From Streptomyces atratus (GTDB lineage: Bacteria; Actinomycetota; Actinomycetes; Streptomycetales; Streptomycetaceae): a DNA stretch of 64,000 nt. The position numbers were made by a program, and so were the translations under genes. This document shows, in pieces, positions 8,455 to 19,199 of the stretch (the first letter of the stretch is position 1; each line of letters starts with the position of its first letter). The stretch covers positions 186,001-250,000 of the forward strand of contig NZ_BMRN01000009.1 of the NCBI RefSeq assembly GCF_014648655.1. Reading direction: 5' to 3'. The notes beneath the pieces were generated by a model, which searched no databases, was not told the DNA's origin, and saw only the letters and a list, made by a program, of their open reading frames with translations.

Positions 8455-11028
8455 GTGATCGAGAAGTCCCTGGTCCTGGTCGGCCACGGCATGGTCGGAC
8501 AGCGCTTCCTGGAAGCCTTGTTCGAGCAGCCGGCCGCCGGACAACCACACCGCTGGCGAGTCACCGTACTCGCCGAGGAGTCCCGTCCCGCCTACGACCG
8601 AGTACACCTGACCAGCTGGTTCTCCGGCACATCGGCAGAAGAACTGACCCTGTGCCCGCCCGGGTTCATCGAACAGCACGGCATCGACCTGCGTCTCGGT
8701 GACCCGGCCACCACGATCGACCGCGGGGCTCGCACCGTCACCACTCGCAGCGGCGCCGAACTGCGCTACGACGCCCTGGTGCTGGCCACCGGCTCCTACC
8801 CGTTCGTGCCGCCGGTGCCCGGCCACGACGCCGCAGGCTGTCACGTCTACCGGACCATCGAGGACCTGGAGGCGATCACCGCGAGCGCCCAGCACGCCAC
8901 GATCGGTGTGGTGGTCGGCGGCGGCCTGCTCGGCCTGGAAGCAGCCGGAGCGCTGCGGGCCATGGGTCTTGAGACCCATGTGGTGGAGTTCGCACCCCGG
9001 CTCATGGCCCTCCAGGTCGACGACGGCGGCGGAGCAGTGCTCCGGCGCAAGATCGAGGACCTCGGCGTTCACGTGCACACCGGCGCCGGCACCCAGCGGA
9101 TCGATGCCGACGAGAACGGCCGGGCCCGGACCATGGCGCTCTCCGACGGCACCGACCTGGCCGTCGACCTGGTGGTCTTCTCGGCGGGTGTGCGCCCGCG
9201 CGACCAGCTCGCCCGCGACTGCGGCCTGCCGGTCGGCGAGCGAGGCGGTATCGCGGTGGACGAGCACTGCCGCACCTCGGACCCGCACATCTGGGCGATC
9301 GGCGAGTGCGCCCTCGCCGTCGACGGCCGGGTCTACGCTCTGGTCGCCCCCGGCTACGCGATGGCCGACACGGCGGCCCGTGAGCTCGCCGGTACGGGCG
9401 CCGAATTCACCGGCGCGGACACCTCCACCAAGCTCAAGCTGCTGGGCGTGGACGTGGCCAGCTTCGGTGACGCATTGGGCACCGCCGAGGGCGCCCTGGA
9501 GGTGCTGTACGCCAACAGCCGGGCCGGAATCTACAAGAAGCTGGTGGTCAGCGCGGACGGCCGACTGCTCGGCGGCGTACTGGTCGGCGACGCCGAGTCC
9601 TATGCCACGCTCCGCCCGCTCGCTGTCGGAAAGTCTCAACTGCCCGGACCTGCTGAACAGTTGCTCGTGCCGGCCGCCGACGGACGGCAGGGCCCGCTGG
9701 TGCTGCCCGACGAAGCGGTGGTCTGCTCCTGCCACGACGTCAGCAAGGGTACGATCCGGGCGGCCGTTTCCGAGCAGGGCATGCGCACCGTCCCCGAGGT
9801 CAAGAAGTGCACCAAGGCCGGTACCGGCTGCGGGAGTTGCGTCAAGCTGCTGGGATCCATCGTGACCGAGGAGCTGGAGGCGGGCGGGATCGAGGTGGCC
9901 CGCGGCCTCTGCGAGCACTTCACCCACACCCGCGCCGAGCTCTACGAGATCGTCCGGGTCAAGGGCATCACGGGCTTCTCCCGCCTGATCGACGAGCACG
10001 GGAGCGGCGAGGGCTGCGACATCTGCAAACCGGCCGTGGCCTCGATCCTGGCCGCCCTCGGCAACGGTCATGTGCTGGACGGGGAACAGGCCGCCCTGCA
10101 GGACACCAACGACCACTTCCTGGCCAACCTGCAACGCAACGGATCCTACTCGGTGGTGCCCCGGATCCCGGGCGGCGAGATCACCCCCGACGGCCTGATC
10201 ACCATCGGCGAGATCGCACGGGACTACGGCCTCTACACCAAGATCACCGGCGGCCAGCGGATCGACCTGTTCGGTGCGACAGTCGACCAGTTGCCGGGCA
10301 TCTGGCGCCGTCTGGTGGACGCCGGCTTCGAGTCCGGCCACGCGTACGGCAAGGCGCTGCGTACGGTCAAGTCCTGTGTCGGTCGGACCTGGTGCCGTTA
10401 CGGCGTACAGGACTCGGTGGCCCTGGCGATCGAACTGGAGCTGCGCTACCGGGGCCTGCGGGCACCGCACAAGCTCAAGTCCGCGGTCTCCGGCTGCGCC
10501 CGGGAGTGCGCGGAGGCGCAGAGCAAGGACTTCGGGGTGATCGCCACCTCGGAAGGCTGGAACCTCTACGTCGGCGGCAACGGCGGAACGACGCCGCGTC
10601 ATGCCGATCTGCTGGCGGCGGACCTGGACCACGACACCCTGATCCGCACCATCGACCGGTTCCTGATGTTCTACATCCGCTCCGCCGACCGCCTGGAGCG
10701 CACCGCTCCCTGGCTGGACCGCCTGGAGGGCGGACTCGACCACCTGCGCGCGGTAGTCATGGACGACTCGCTGGGCATCTGCGCGGAGCTGGACGAACTG
10801 ATGGCCCGCCACGTCGAGACCTACGAGGACGAATGGGCGGCGACCCTGGCCGACCCCGAGCGGGTACGCCGCTTTGTCTCCTTCGCCAACGCCCCGGGAA
10901 CTCCCGACCCCACCGTGCGCTTCGTCCACGAGCGCGACCGGATCCGCCCCGCCCGTCCCGAGGAGGACGGGTTCCCCCTCGCACCGGCCCTGATCACCGG
11001 CCCTGCCCCGGAGGTACGCACACGATGA
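8455..11028 (+). CDS. nirB: assimilatory nitrite reductase large subunit
   Basis: An 857-residue cytoplasmic enzyme that reduces nitrite to ammonium with NAD(P)H. The domain order is complete: FAD motif LVLVGHGMVGQRF (residues 5-17); NAD motif VVVGGGLLGLEAAGAL (about 153); a BFD-like [2Fe-2S] domain from about residue 422 (VVCSCHDVSKG, CTKAGTGCGSC); then the siroheme/[4Fe-4S] sulfite/nitrite reductase half with cysteines C-x5-C (SCVGRTWC, about 640) and C-x3-C (SGCARECAEAQ, about 680). The start is GTG at 8455 with AGGAG upstream. It is followed by nirD with an ATGA overlap. Siroheme supply is probably from the chelatase across the regulator. Confidence 0.96.
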   Translation: MIEKSLVLVGHGMVGQRFLEALFEQPAAGQPHRWRVTVLAEESRPAYDRVHLTSWFSGTSAEELTLCPPGFIEQHGIDLRLGDPATTIDRGARTVTTRSGAELRYDALVLATGSYPFVPPVPGHDAAGCHVYRTIEDLEAITASAQHATIGVVVGGGLLGLEAAGALRAMGLETHVVEFAPRLMALQVDDGGGAVLRRKIEDLGVHVHTGAGTQRIDADENGRARTMALSDGTDLAVDLVVFSAGVRPRDQLARDCGLPVGERGGIAVDEHCRTSDPHIWAIGECALAVDGRVYALVAPGYAMADTAARELAGTGAEFTGADTSTKLKLLGVDVASFGDALGTAEGALEVLYANSRAGIYKKLVVSADGRLLGGVLVGDAESYATLRPLAVGKSQLPGPAEQLLVPAADGRQGPLVLPDEAVVCSCHDVSKGTIRAAVSEQGMRTVPEVKKCTKAGTGCGSCVKLLGSIVTEELEAGGIEVARGLCEHFTHTRAELYEIVRVKGITGFSRLIDEHGSGEGCDICKPAVASILAALGNGHVLDGEQAALQDTNDHFLANLQRNGSYSVVPRIPGGEITPDGLITIGEIARDYGLYTKITGGQRIDLFGATVDQLPGIWRRLVDAGFESGHAYGKALRTVKSCVGRTWCRYGVQDSVALAIELELRYRGLRAPHKLKSAVSGCARECAEAQSKDFGVIATSEGWNLYVGGNGGTTPRHADLLAADLDHDTLIRTIDRFLMFYIRSADRLERTAPWLDRLEGGLDHLRAVVMDDSLGICAELDELMARHVETYEDEWAATLADPERVRRFVSFANAPGTPDPTVRFVHERDRIRPARPEEDGFPLAPALITGPAPEVRTR

Positions 11029-11429
11029 GCGAGGCCAATGCGCCCGAGAACGCCGAGCACACGGTGGAGGTCGACGACGGCCGGGCATGGACACCGGTCT
11101 GCCGGTACCAGGACCTGCTCCCGGGGCGCGGCGTCGCGGTGCTCGTCGGCCCGCAGGACGAGCAGGTGGCGGTCTTCCGCGAACGCGGTGGCGCGGTGCA
11201 CGCGCTGGCGAACCGTGACCCGTTCAGCGGTGCCCACGTCATCTCGCGCGGCCTGCTCGGCAGCCGGGGGAGCGTACCGGTGGTGATCTCGCCGATGCTC
11301 AAGCAGGCTTTCGACCTGCGCACCGGACGCTGCCTGGACGAGGACCACGCTCCCGACGGCTCCACGGCCCACCTCAGGGTCTGGCCGGTGCGCATGGTCG
11401 CGGCGACGCCTGCGGAGGTGTGCCGATGA
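11025..11429 (+). CDS. nirD: nitrite reductase small subunit
   Basis: A 134-residue Rieske-fold protein of the NirD family, the small partner of NirB. The core reads WTPVCRYQDLLPGRGVAVLV and VAVFRERGGAVHALANRDPF, then a gap-free strand SPMLKQAFDLRTGRCLDED. The cysteine/histidine pairs of true Rieske centres are absent, as is usual in NirD. The ATG at 11025 overlaps the nirB stop and its own stop overlaps narK, so the five genes are translationally linked. Confidence 0.95.
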   Translation: MSEANAPENAEHTVEVDDGRAWTPVCRYQDLLPGRGVAVLVGPQDEQVAVFRERGGAVHALANRDPFSGAHVISRGLLGSRGSVPVVISPMLKQAFDLRTGRCLDEDHAPDGSTAHLRVWPVRMVAATPAEVCR

Positions 11430-12784
11430 GCAGCGTCACCGCGACCGCCGCCGATGCCGGCACCCGCCGGATCAAGGACTGGGATCCGGAGGACACCGAC
11501 TTCTGGACCCTGGCGGGCGCCCGGATCGCCCGGCGCAACCTGGTCTACTCGGTGCTCAGCGAGCACATCGGCTTCTCCATCTGGAGCCTGTGGTCGGTGC
11601 TGGTGCTCTTCCTCGGCCCGGAGTACCACATCGACGCGGCCGGGAAGTTCATGCTCACCGCCGTGCCCACCGCACTCGGCTCGGTGCTGCGCATCCCGTA
11701 CACCTTCGCGGTGGCGCGCTTCGGCGGGCGCAACTGGACCGTCTTCAGCGCGCTGCTGCTGCTCGTACCGACCGTGCTGGCCGGGATCGTGCTGCGGCCC
11801 GGCGTCTCCTACGGCACGCTGCTCGCGGTGGCCGCCGTGGCCGGGGTGGGCGGCGGTAACTTCGCCTCCTCGATGGCCAACATCAACGCCTTCTACCCGC
11901 AGCGCCTCAAGGGCCGGGCCCTGGGGGTGAACGCGGGCGGCGGCAACCTCGGGGTACCGGTGGTGCAACTGCTCGGCCTGCTGGTGCTGACCACCGCGGG
12001 TGCCGGCCACCCACGCCTGCTGGTGCTGGTCTATCTGCCGCTGATCGTACTGGCGGCGCTCGGTGCGGCGCTGCGGATGGACAACCTCACAGGCGCGCGC
12101 AACGAACGCGGAGCGATGCGCGAGGTGCTGGGAGACGCTCACAGCTGGGTGATGTCGGTGCTCTACATCGGTACCTTCGGCTCGTTCATCGGCTTCGGCT
12201 TCGCCTTCGGTCAGGTCCTCCAGGTGCAGTTCCATGCGCAGTTCGACACCCCGGTGAAGGCGGCCTCCCTCACCTTCCTCGGGCCGCTGCTCGGCTCGCT
12301 CTCCCGCCCGCTGGGCGGGCTGCTGGCGGACCGGTTCGGCGGCGCCCGGGTGACCTTCTGGACCTTCGCGGCGATGGCGCTGGGCGCGGGCGTGGTGCTG
12401 GAGGCGTCCCGGCAGCACTCGCTGGCGCTCTTCCTGTGCGGGTTCGTCGCCCTCTTCGTGCTCAGCGGCGCGGGCAACGGGTCGACGTACAAGATGATCC
12501 CGGCGATCTTCCGGGCCAGGGCGCGGGCCGAAATCGCGGGCGGCACGTCGCCGGCCGAGGCCGAGCAGAGGTCACAGCGGCGGACCACGGCACTGATCGG
12601 GGTGGCCGGGGCGATCGGCGCCTTCGGCGGAGTGCTGGTCAACCTGGCCTTCCGGCAGTCCTTCCTGGAGACACACAACGGACAGGCCGCCTATCTGGCG
12701 TTCCTCGGGTACTACGGCCTCTGCCTGGTGGCGACCTGGGCCTTCTACCTGCGACGGTCCGCGCACCGCCTGCCGGGGGTGTGA
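11426..12784 (+). CDS. narK: nitrate/nitrite MFS transporter
   Basis: A 452-residue major facilitator of the NarK/NasA nitrate:nitrite porter type in the cytoplasmic membrane, with twelve predicted hydrophobic segments. Characteristic nitrate-signature glycine patches are visible in GVGGGNFASSMANINAFYP (helix 5) and SGAGNGSTYKMIPAIF (helix 11). The N-terminus FWTLAGARIARRNLVYSVL... is the usual NarK beginning. ATG 11426 overlaps the nirD stop; an earlier GTG six bases upstream is less likely. As the last gene of the nitrate operon it should import nitrate for NasA and may export nitrite. A strong hairpin follows it. Confidence 0.95.
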   Translation: MSSVTATAADAGTRRIKDWDPEDTDFWTLAGARIARRNLVYSVLSEHIGFSIWSLWSVLVLFLGPEYHIDAAGKFMLTAVPTALGSVLRIPYTFAVARFGGRNWTVFSALLLLVPTVLAGIVLRPGVSYGTLLAVAAVAGVGGGNFASSMANINAFYPQRLKGRALGVNAGGGNLGVPVVQLLGLLVLTTAGAGHPRLLVLVYLPLIVLAALGAALRMDNLTGARNERGAMREVLGDAHSWVMSVLYIGTFGSFIGFGFAFGQVLQVQFHAQFDTPVKAASLTFLGPLLGSLSRPLGGLLADRFGGARVTFWTFAAMALGAGVVLEASRQHSLALFLCGFVALFVLSGAGNGSTYKMIPAIFRARARAEIAGGTSPAEAEQRSQRRTTALIGVAGAIGAFGGVLVNLAFRQSFLETHNGQAAYLAFLGYYGLCLVATWAFYLRRSAHRLPGV

Positions 12785-12861
12785 CCGCACCGCCGCTGCG
12801 GGCGGCGCGTCCGGCCGACCGGTTCTCGAACGCCACAGTCCGGAGCCCGTGCGGACCGTCG

Positions 12862-12893
12862 ACGGCCGTGTCCTGCCCCTGGGACACGGCCGT
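12862..12893. terminator. hairpin after narK
   Basis: A perfect 12-base-pair inverted repeat, ACGGCCGTGTCC and its complement, with an 8-base loop lies 77 bases after the narK stop and about 100 before the next gene. There is no T-tract, as is common in Streptomyces terminators. It probably ends the nitrate operon. Confidence 0.6.
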
Positions 12894-12997
12894 GCCCTGC
12901 GCCCGGTGCCTCCCGTCCACTGAAACGGATGCCGGAAAACTGCCGTCGCGGCCCTGCCGGGATGAGTATCGGGGCCCTTGGTCCTAGGGTGCGAGCC

Positions 12998-14512
12998 ATG
13001 GCAGAGAGTGCAGCTCACTCGGGTGCTGCGGGGTGGGATACTCACTCTGCCCCCGGCCCCGGCACGCCCGACCCGCGCCGGTGGCAGGCGCTCGCAGTGT
13101 GTCTGATCGCGGGGTTCATGACCCTGCTGGACGTATCCATCGTCAATGTCGCCCTGCCGTCGATCCGGGAAGGGCTCCACACCCCGGAGTCCGACCTGCA
13201 ATGGGTCCTCTCCGGCTACTCGCTCGCCTTCGGCCTGTTCCTGATCCCCGCGGGACGACTCGGTGACGCGCGGGGACGCCGTGTGGTGTTCATGGCCGGG
13301 CTCGCCCTGTTCACCTTGGCATCAGCAGCCTGCGGAGCCGCTCAGTCCAGCCTCTGGCTGGTGGTCGCCCGTCTGGTGCAGGGCCTCGCCGGAGGCTTGA
13401 TCTCGCCACAGATCTCCGCGTTGATCCAGCAGATGTTCTCCGGCCAGGAGCGCGGCCGGGCCTTCGGCATGTTCGGCAGCGTGGTCGCCATCTCCACCGC
13501 TGTCGGCCCGCTCTCCGGTGGCCTGCTGATCCAGGCGGCCGGTGCCGAGGAGGGCTGGCGCTGGGTGTTCTACGTCAATCTGCCGCTCGGCGCCGTCTGC
13601 CTTCTGCTTGCCCGGCGCCTGCTCCCGGACACCCCCTCGGCCGGCCGGGTGCGGCTGCGTGACCTCGACCCCCTCGGCGTGCTGCTGCTCGGCACGGGTG
13701 TGCTGGCTCTGCTGCTGCCCTTCGTGCAGTCGCAGCAGTGGCCCGGCAACCTGAAGTGGTTGCTGCTCGTGGCGGCCGTGACGCTGCTTGCCGCCTTCGT
13801 CGGCTGGGAATCCCGATGCGGCAGGCGGGGCACGCGACCGGTCGTCGACCTGTCGCTCTTCCGGGTCCGCTCCTACTGGCTGGGCTGTCTGCTGAGTCTG
13901 CTGTACTTCGCCGGATTCACCTCGATCTTCTTCATCACCACGCTCTACCTGCAGAGCGGACTGCACTACACCGCCCTGCAGGCGGGACTCGCCATCACGC
14001 CCTTCGCCGTGGGCGCCGCCCTCACGGCAAGCCCCGGCGGCCGGCTCGTCGGTCGGTTCGGACGCCCCCTCGTCCTGACGGGGCTGTCCACAGTGGCCGT
14101 CGGACTGGCGGCCACCGCGCTTGCCGCGCATCTGGTGCCCGGGCGGGGCGCGGGGTGGGCGATGGTGGCCCCACTGCTCCTGGCCGGTGTCGGCAGCGGT
14201 CTGGTCGTCGCCCCGAACCAGACACTGACCCTGTCCCAGGTGCCGGTGGCGGGCGCGGGGAGCGCCGGCGGAACCCTCCAGACCGGCCAGCGCGTCGGTT
14301 CGGCGATCGGGATCGCCGCTGTCGGCTCGATGTTCTTCGCGCAAGTGGGTGGGTACGGGTGGGCCACCGCGTACGACCACGGGCTCGTCGTCGCGGTCGC
14401 CTTCGTCCTGGTCGCTCTGCTCGTCGGGCTGGCAGACGTACGCGGGGAGCGTCGCGGCCGCAGTCGCGCACATCGGTCCGTCCGTAATCCGTCCGTAGGG
14501 AGAACGCCATGA
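12998..14512 (+). CDS. MFS drug exporter (DHA2/EmrB-QacA type)
   Basis: A 504-residue proton-driven exporter with about 14 hydrophobic segments. Motifs of the 14-TMS family are present: FMTLLDVSIVNVALPSI in helix 1, LQWVLSGYSLAFG in helix 2, GRLGDARGRRVVFMAG (motif A) between helices 2 and 3, and GGLISPQISALIQQMF in helix 5. ATG 12998 is preferred because upstream sequence in frame lacks family similarity; an ATG at 12962 is an alternative. The stop overlaps the ATG of the following GST gene (ATGA at 14509), which predicts joint expression and hints that substrate and reductase handle the same quinone or electrophile class. The substrate is unknown. Confidence 0.9.
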   Translation: MAESAAHSGAAGWDTHSAPGPGTPDPRRWQALAVCLIAGFMTLLDVSIVNVALPSIREGLHTPESDLQWVLSGYSLAFGLFLIPAGRLGDARGRRVVFMAGLALFTLASAACGAAQSSLWLVVARLVQGLAGGLISPQISALIQQMFSGQERGRAFGMFGSVVAISTAVGPLSGGLLIQAAGAEEGWRWVFYVNLPLGAVCLLLARRLLPDTPSAGRVRLRDLDPLGVLLLGTGVLALLLPFVQSQQWPGNLKWLLLVAAVTLLAAFVGWESRCGRRGTRPVVDLSLFRVRSYWLGCLLSLLYFAGFTSIFFITTLYLQSGLHYTALQAGLAITPFAVGAALTASPGGRLVGRFGRPLVLTGLSTVAVGLAATALAAHLVPGRGAGWAMVAPLLLAGVGSGLVVAPNQTLTLSQVPVAGAGSAGGTLQTGQRVGSAIGIAAVGSMFFAQVGGYGWATAYDHGLVVAVAFVLVALLVGLADVRGERRGRSRAHRSVRNPSVGRTP

Positions 14513-15555
14513 AGGAGAGCGAGATGAGCGCGACCACCAGCGCAGGGACCGATAGCAACGCGGCGTACGGGCACAAGGCCTTCAAACGGTCCAGGAGCCA
14601 TTTCGCCGACCGCATCACCGCCGACGGCCGGGACGGCTGGCCCGTCGAGGCCGGCCGCTACCGGCTGGTCGTCAGCCGCGCCTGCCCGTGGGCGAGCCGC
14701 GCACTCGTGTCCCGGCGGCTCCTCGGGCTGGAGAGCGCCCTCTCGCTGGCCGTCGCCGATCCGATCCAGGACGACCGCAGCTGGCGCTTCACCCTGGACG
14801 AGGGCGGCAGGGACCCGGTGCTCGGCATCAGCTACCTGAGCGAGGCGTACAACGCACGGGAGCGGGACTACCCCGGCGGGGTCAGCGTGCCCGCGATCGT
14901 CGACGTACCCAGCGGCAGACTCGTCACCAACGACTTCCAGCAGATCACGCTGGACTTCGCGACCGAGTGGACCGCGCTGCACCGGCAGGGCGCCCCCGAC
15001 CTGTATCCCGAGGCCCTGCGTGACGAGATCGACGAGGTCATGCAGAGCATCTACCGTGATGTCAACAACGGCGTGTACCGCGCGGGCTTCGCGGCGCAGC
15101 AGTCCGAATACGAAGCTGCCTACCAGGATGTGTTCGGCCGCCTGGACCTGGTGTCCGAGCGTCTTGCGGACCGGCGCTATCTCGTCGGCGAATCCCTCAC
15201 CGAAGCCGACATCAGGCTGTTCACCACACTGGTGCGCTTCGACGCCGTCTACCACGGACACTTCAAGTGCAACCGTTCGAAGCTGGCCGAGGACCGCGTC
15301 CTGTGGGCGTACGCCAGAGACCTGTACCAGACCCCCGGTTTCGGCGACACGGTCGATTTCCACCACATCAAGCAGCACTACTACCGGGTCCACACGGGCA
15401 TCAACCCCACCGGCATCGTGCCCGTCGGCCCCGATCTGTCGGGCTGGCTGACTCCGCACCACCGGGAAGAGCTGGGCGGCCGCCCGTTCGGCGACGGCTC
15501 CGCGCCTGGTCCGGTGCCGCCCGGGGAGGTAGTCCCCCCGTCGGGGCGTCCTTGA
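14509..15555 (+). CDS. glutathione S-transferase family protein, Xi-class/glutathionyl-hydroquinone reductase-like
   Basis: A 348-residue ECM4/YqjG-type protein. The catalytic motif SRACPWASRA (Cys at about residue 62) replaces the Ser/Tyr of ordinary GSTs. An all-helical C-terminal domain contains YLVGESLTEADIRLF and VHTGINPTGIVPVGP, both signatures of the Xi class. In bacteria with glutathione these enzymes reduce glutathionyl-hydroquinones. Actinomycetes use mycothiol, so the thiol partner is inferred to be mycothiol. ATG 14509 has AGGGAG upstream and overlaps the exporter stop; a second ATG at 14524 is possible. Confidence 0.88.
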   Translation: MKESEMSATTSAGTDSNAAYGHKAFKRSRSHFADRITADGRDGWPVEAGRYRLVVSRACPWASRALVSRRLLGLESALSLAVADPIQDDRSWRFTLDEGGRDPVLGISYLSEAYNARERDYPGGVSVPAIVDVPSGRLVTNDFQQITLDFATEWTALHRQGAPDLYPEALRDEIDEVMQSIYRDVNNGVYRAGFAAQQSEYEAAYQDVFGRLDLVSERLADRRYLVGESLTEADIRLFTTLVRFDAVYHGHFKCNRSKLAEDRVLWAYARDLYQTPGFGDTVDFHHIKQHYYRVHTGINPTGIVPVGPDLSGWLTPHHREELGGRPFGDGSAPGPVPPGEVVPPSGRP

Positions 15556-15628
15556 ACCCGGCGGCCACGGCGGCCCCCGCCGAATGAGGGGGCAGGGCCC
15601 TGTCGAGTCGGCAGCGATCACGAGATAT

Positions 15629-15640
15629 CTTGATGTCAAG
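15629..15640. promoter_or_regulatory. inverted repeat upstream of icd
   Basis: CTTGATGTCAAG is a perfect 5-base inverted repeat (CTTGA/TCAAG, 2-base spacer) 31 bases before the icd start, in an otherwise GC-rich spacer. It resembles palindromes that I associate with streptomycete TCA-cycle promoters, and could be an operator or overlap the promoter. The regulator is not identifiable here. Confidence 0.45.
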
Positions 15641-15670
15641 CAATGTTGCAGACGTGGAGCGGAGCACAGG

Positions 15671-17893
<2,223 letters not shown>

Positions 17894-17909
17894 CGAAACA
17901 GTCGCGGAA

Positions 17910-17931
17910 GGGGGCGCATACCGGCGCCCCC
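17910..17931 (+). terminator. hairpin after icd
   Basis: GGGGGCGC and GCGCCCCC are separated by six bases, starting 16 bases after the icd stop. This is a strong GC stem without a T-run, and the likely icd terminator. Confidence 0.65.
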
Positions 17932-18105
17932 TCACCCCTCCCGCCCCGGTCGGCACCATGCCCGGCCGGGGCGGTTCCGTGTCCCGAGCCGGCACCGGAG
18001 GCGCTGGGCCGGCGCCGATGATTCTCCGCGTAATCGGGTACAAGGAGCCGCTGTGCCGGTAGGTTCGAAGGACCCGGGTCAACCGCTCCTGGAGGGGGAG
18101 AGACC

Positions 18106-18843
18106 GTGCTGACAGGCAGGAACGCTGTGGTCACCGGAGGGTCGCGGGGCATCGGCCGCGCGATCGTCGAGCGACTGTGCCGAGACGGGGCCCATGTGGT
18201 CTTCAACTACGCCACCAGCGACGACGCGGCCGAAGAGGTCGTCCGCACGGTGCAGGACAACGGTGGCAAGGCCTGGGCCATCCGGCTCGATCTCGCGGAC
18301 CCGGATGCGCCGGAGCAGCTGATGGAAGCCGCCGAGGCACAGCTGGGCGGCCTGGACATCCTGGTGAACAATGCCGCACTGTGCCTCACCCCGTCCCTCA
18401 TCGCGGATACCGACCCGGCGGTGTTCGACAAGGTGATGACGGTCAACACCAGAACGGTCTTCATGACGATCCGCCATGCGGCCCGGCGAATGCGCGACGG
18501 CGGCCGCATCGTGAACATCTCCACTGCGAACACCGTGCGGCCGGGCCCCGGCATCTCTGCGTACGCCGCCAGCAAGGGTGCGGTCGAGCAACTCACCACC
18601 ATTGCCGCCCACGAACTCGGAGCACGCGGGATCACGGTCAACACCGTCTCGCCCGGCGCGACCGACACCGATCTGCTGCGCGGAACCAACCAGCCGCAGG
18701 CGCTCGAGGCAGTCGCGGGCATGACCCCTCTCGGCCGATTGGGCGAACCTTCCGATGTGGCCGATGTGGTTGCCTTCCTGGCCGGCCACGACGGCCGGTG
18801 GATCACGGGCCAGAACGTGCGCGCGACGGGCGGGCTGGCCTGA
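18106..18843 (+). CDS. SDR-family NAD(P)-dependent oxidoreductase
   Basis: A 245-residue classical short-chain dehydrogenase. The cofactor motif is VVTGGSRGIGRA (T-G-x3-G-x-G) at residues 8-19. DLADPD, LVNNAAL and the catalytic VNISTAN...YAASK (Ser about 138, Tyr-x3-Lys about 152-156) are complete, followed by ITVNTVSPGATDTDLL. The Asn-rich, Arg-poor region after strand 2 (FNYATSDDAA) suggests NADPH preference. The substrate is not predictable. GTG 18106 has a purine-rich GGAGGGGGAGAG upstream. It stands alone between icd and the oxidase. Confidence 0.92.
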   Translation: MLTGRNAVVTGGSRGIGRAIVERLCRDGAHVVFNYATSDDAAEEVVRTVQDNGGKAWAIRLDLADPDAPEQLMEAAEAQLGGLDILVNNAALCLTPSLIADTDPAVFDKVMTVNTRTVFMTIRHAARRMRDGGRIVNISTANTVRPGPGISAYAASKGAVEQLTTIAAHELGARGITVNTVSPGATDTDLLRGTNQPQALEAVAGMTPLGRLGEPSDVADVVAFLAGHDGRWITGQNVRATGGLA

Positions 18844-19199
18844 GCTGCAGCCGGGCCGCCCGGGATCGGTCATCGATCCGGGCGTTCACCCGATTCGGCG
18901 GTAACAGCGTTGGACGGTGCGGAAGTTCGGGCTGCTCCGAGACGTCCGTCATTGCTGCGGAAGTCCGCACCGGCATCGGCCGTGTGCGAGCGGGCCGAGG
19001 CCCGGACCCCAGGACGCCCTGACGAGTGAAAGTCACGCGACGGCGGGCGCAGGGCCGCACATAGTGGCCCTGCGGCTGATTTGCTGCACCTGGAATCTGG
19101 TGTGACGCGCGCGGGATCGGCCTGTCGGCCGGCCGGTGGAGGCGGCGCCCCTGCCGAGTGCTCAGTCCACTCGCGAATGACAATCGAAGGAGCGTCCCA
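18844..19199 (+). other. gene-free spacer upstream of ctaD with a hairpin
   Basis: About 355 bases with no supported gene. A 9-base-pair perfect hairpin (CGCAGGGCC and its complement) lies at 19048-19074, and a short inverted repeat GTGA-AAG-TCAC at 19026-19036. They may mark the end of the SDR transcript and the promoter or leader of the oxidase gene. I see no Rex-type consensus. AAGGAG precedes the ctaD GTG. Confidence 0.4.

Noticed and set aside
18050..18075. GGTTCGAAGG, similar to a tRNA T-loop
   Set aside because: No acceptor or anticodon stems can be folded around it.
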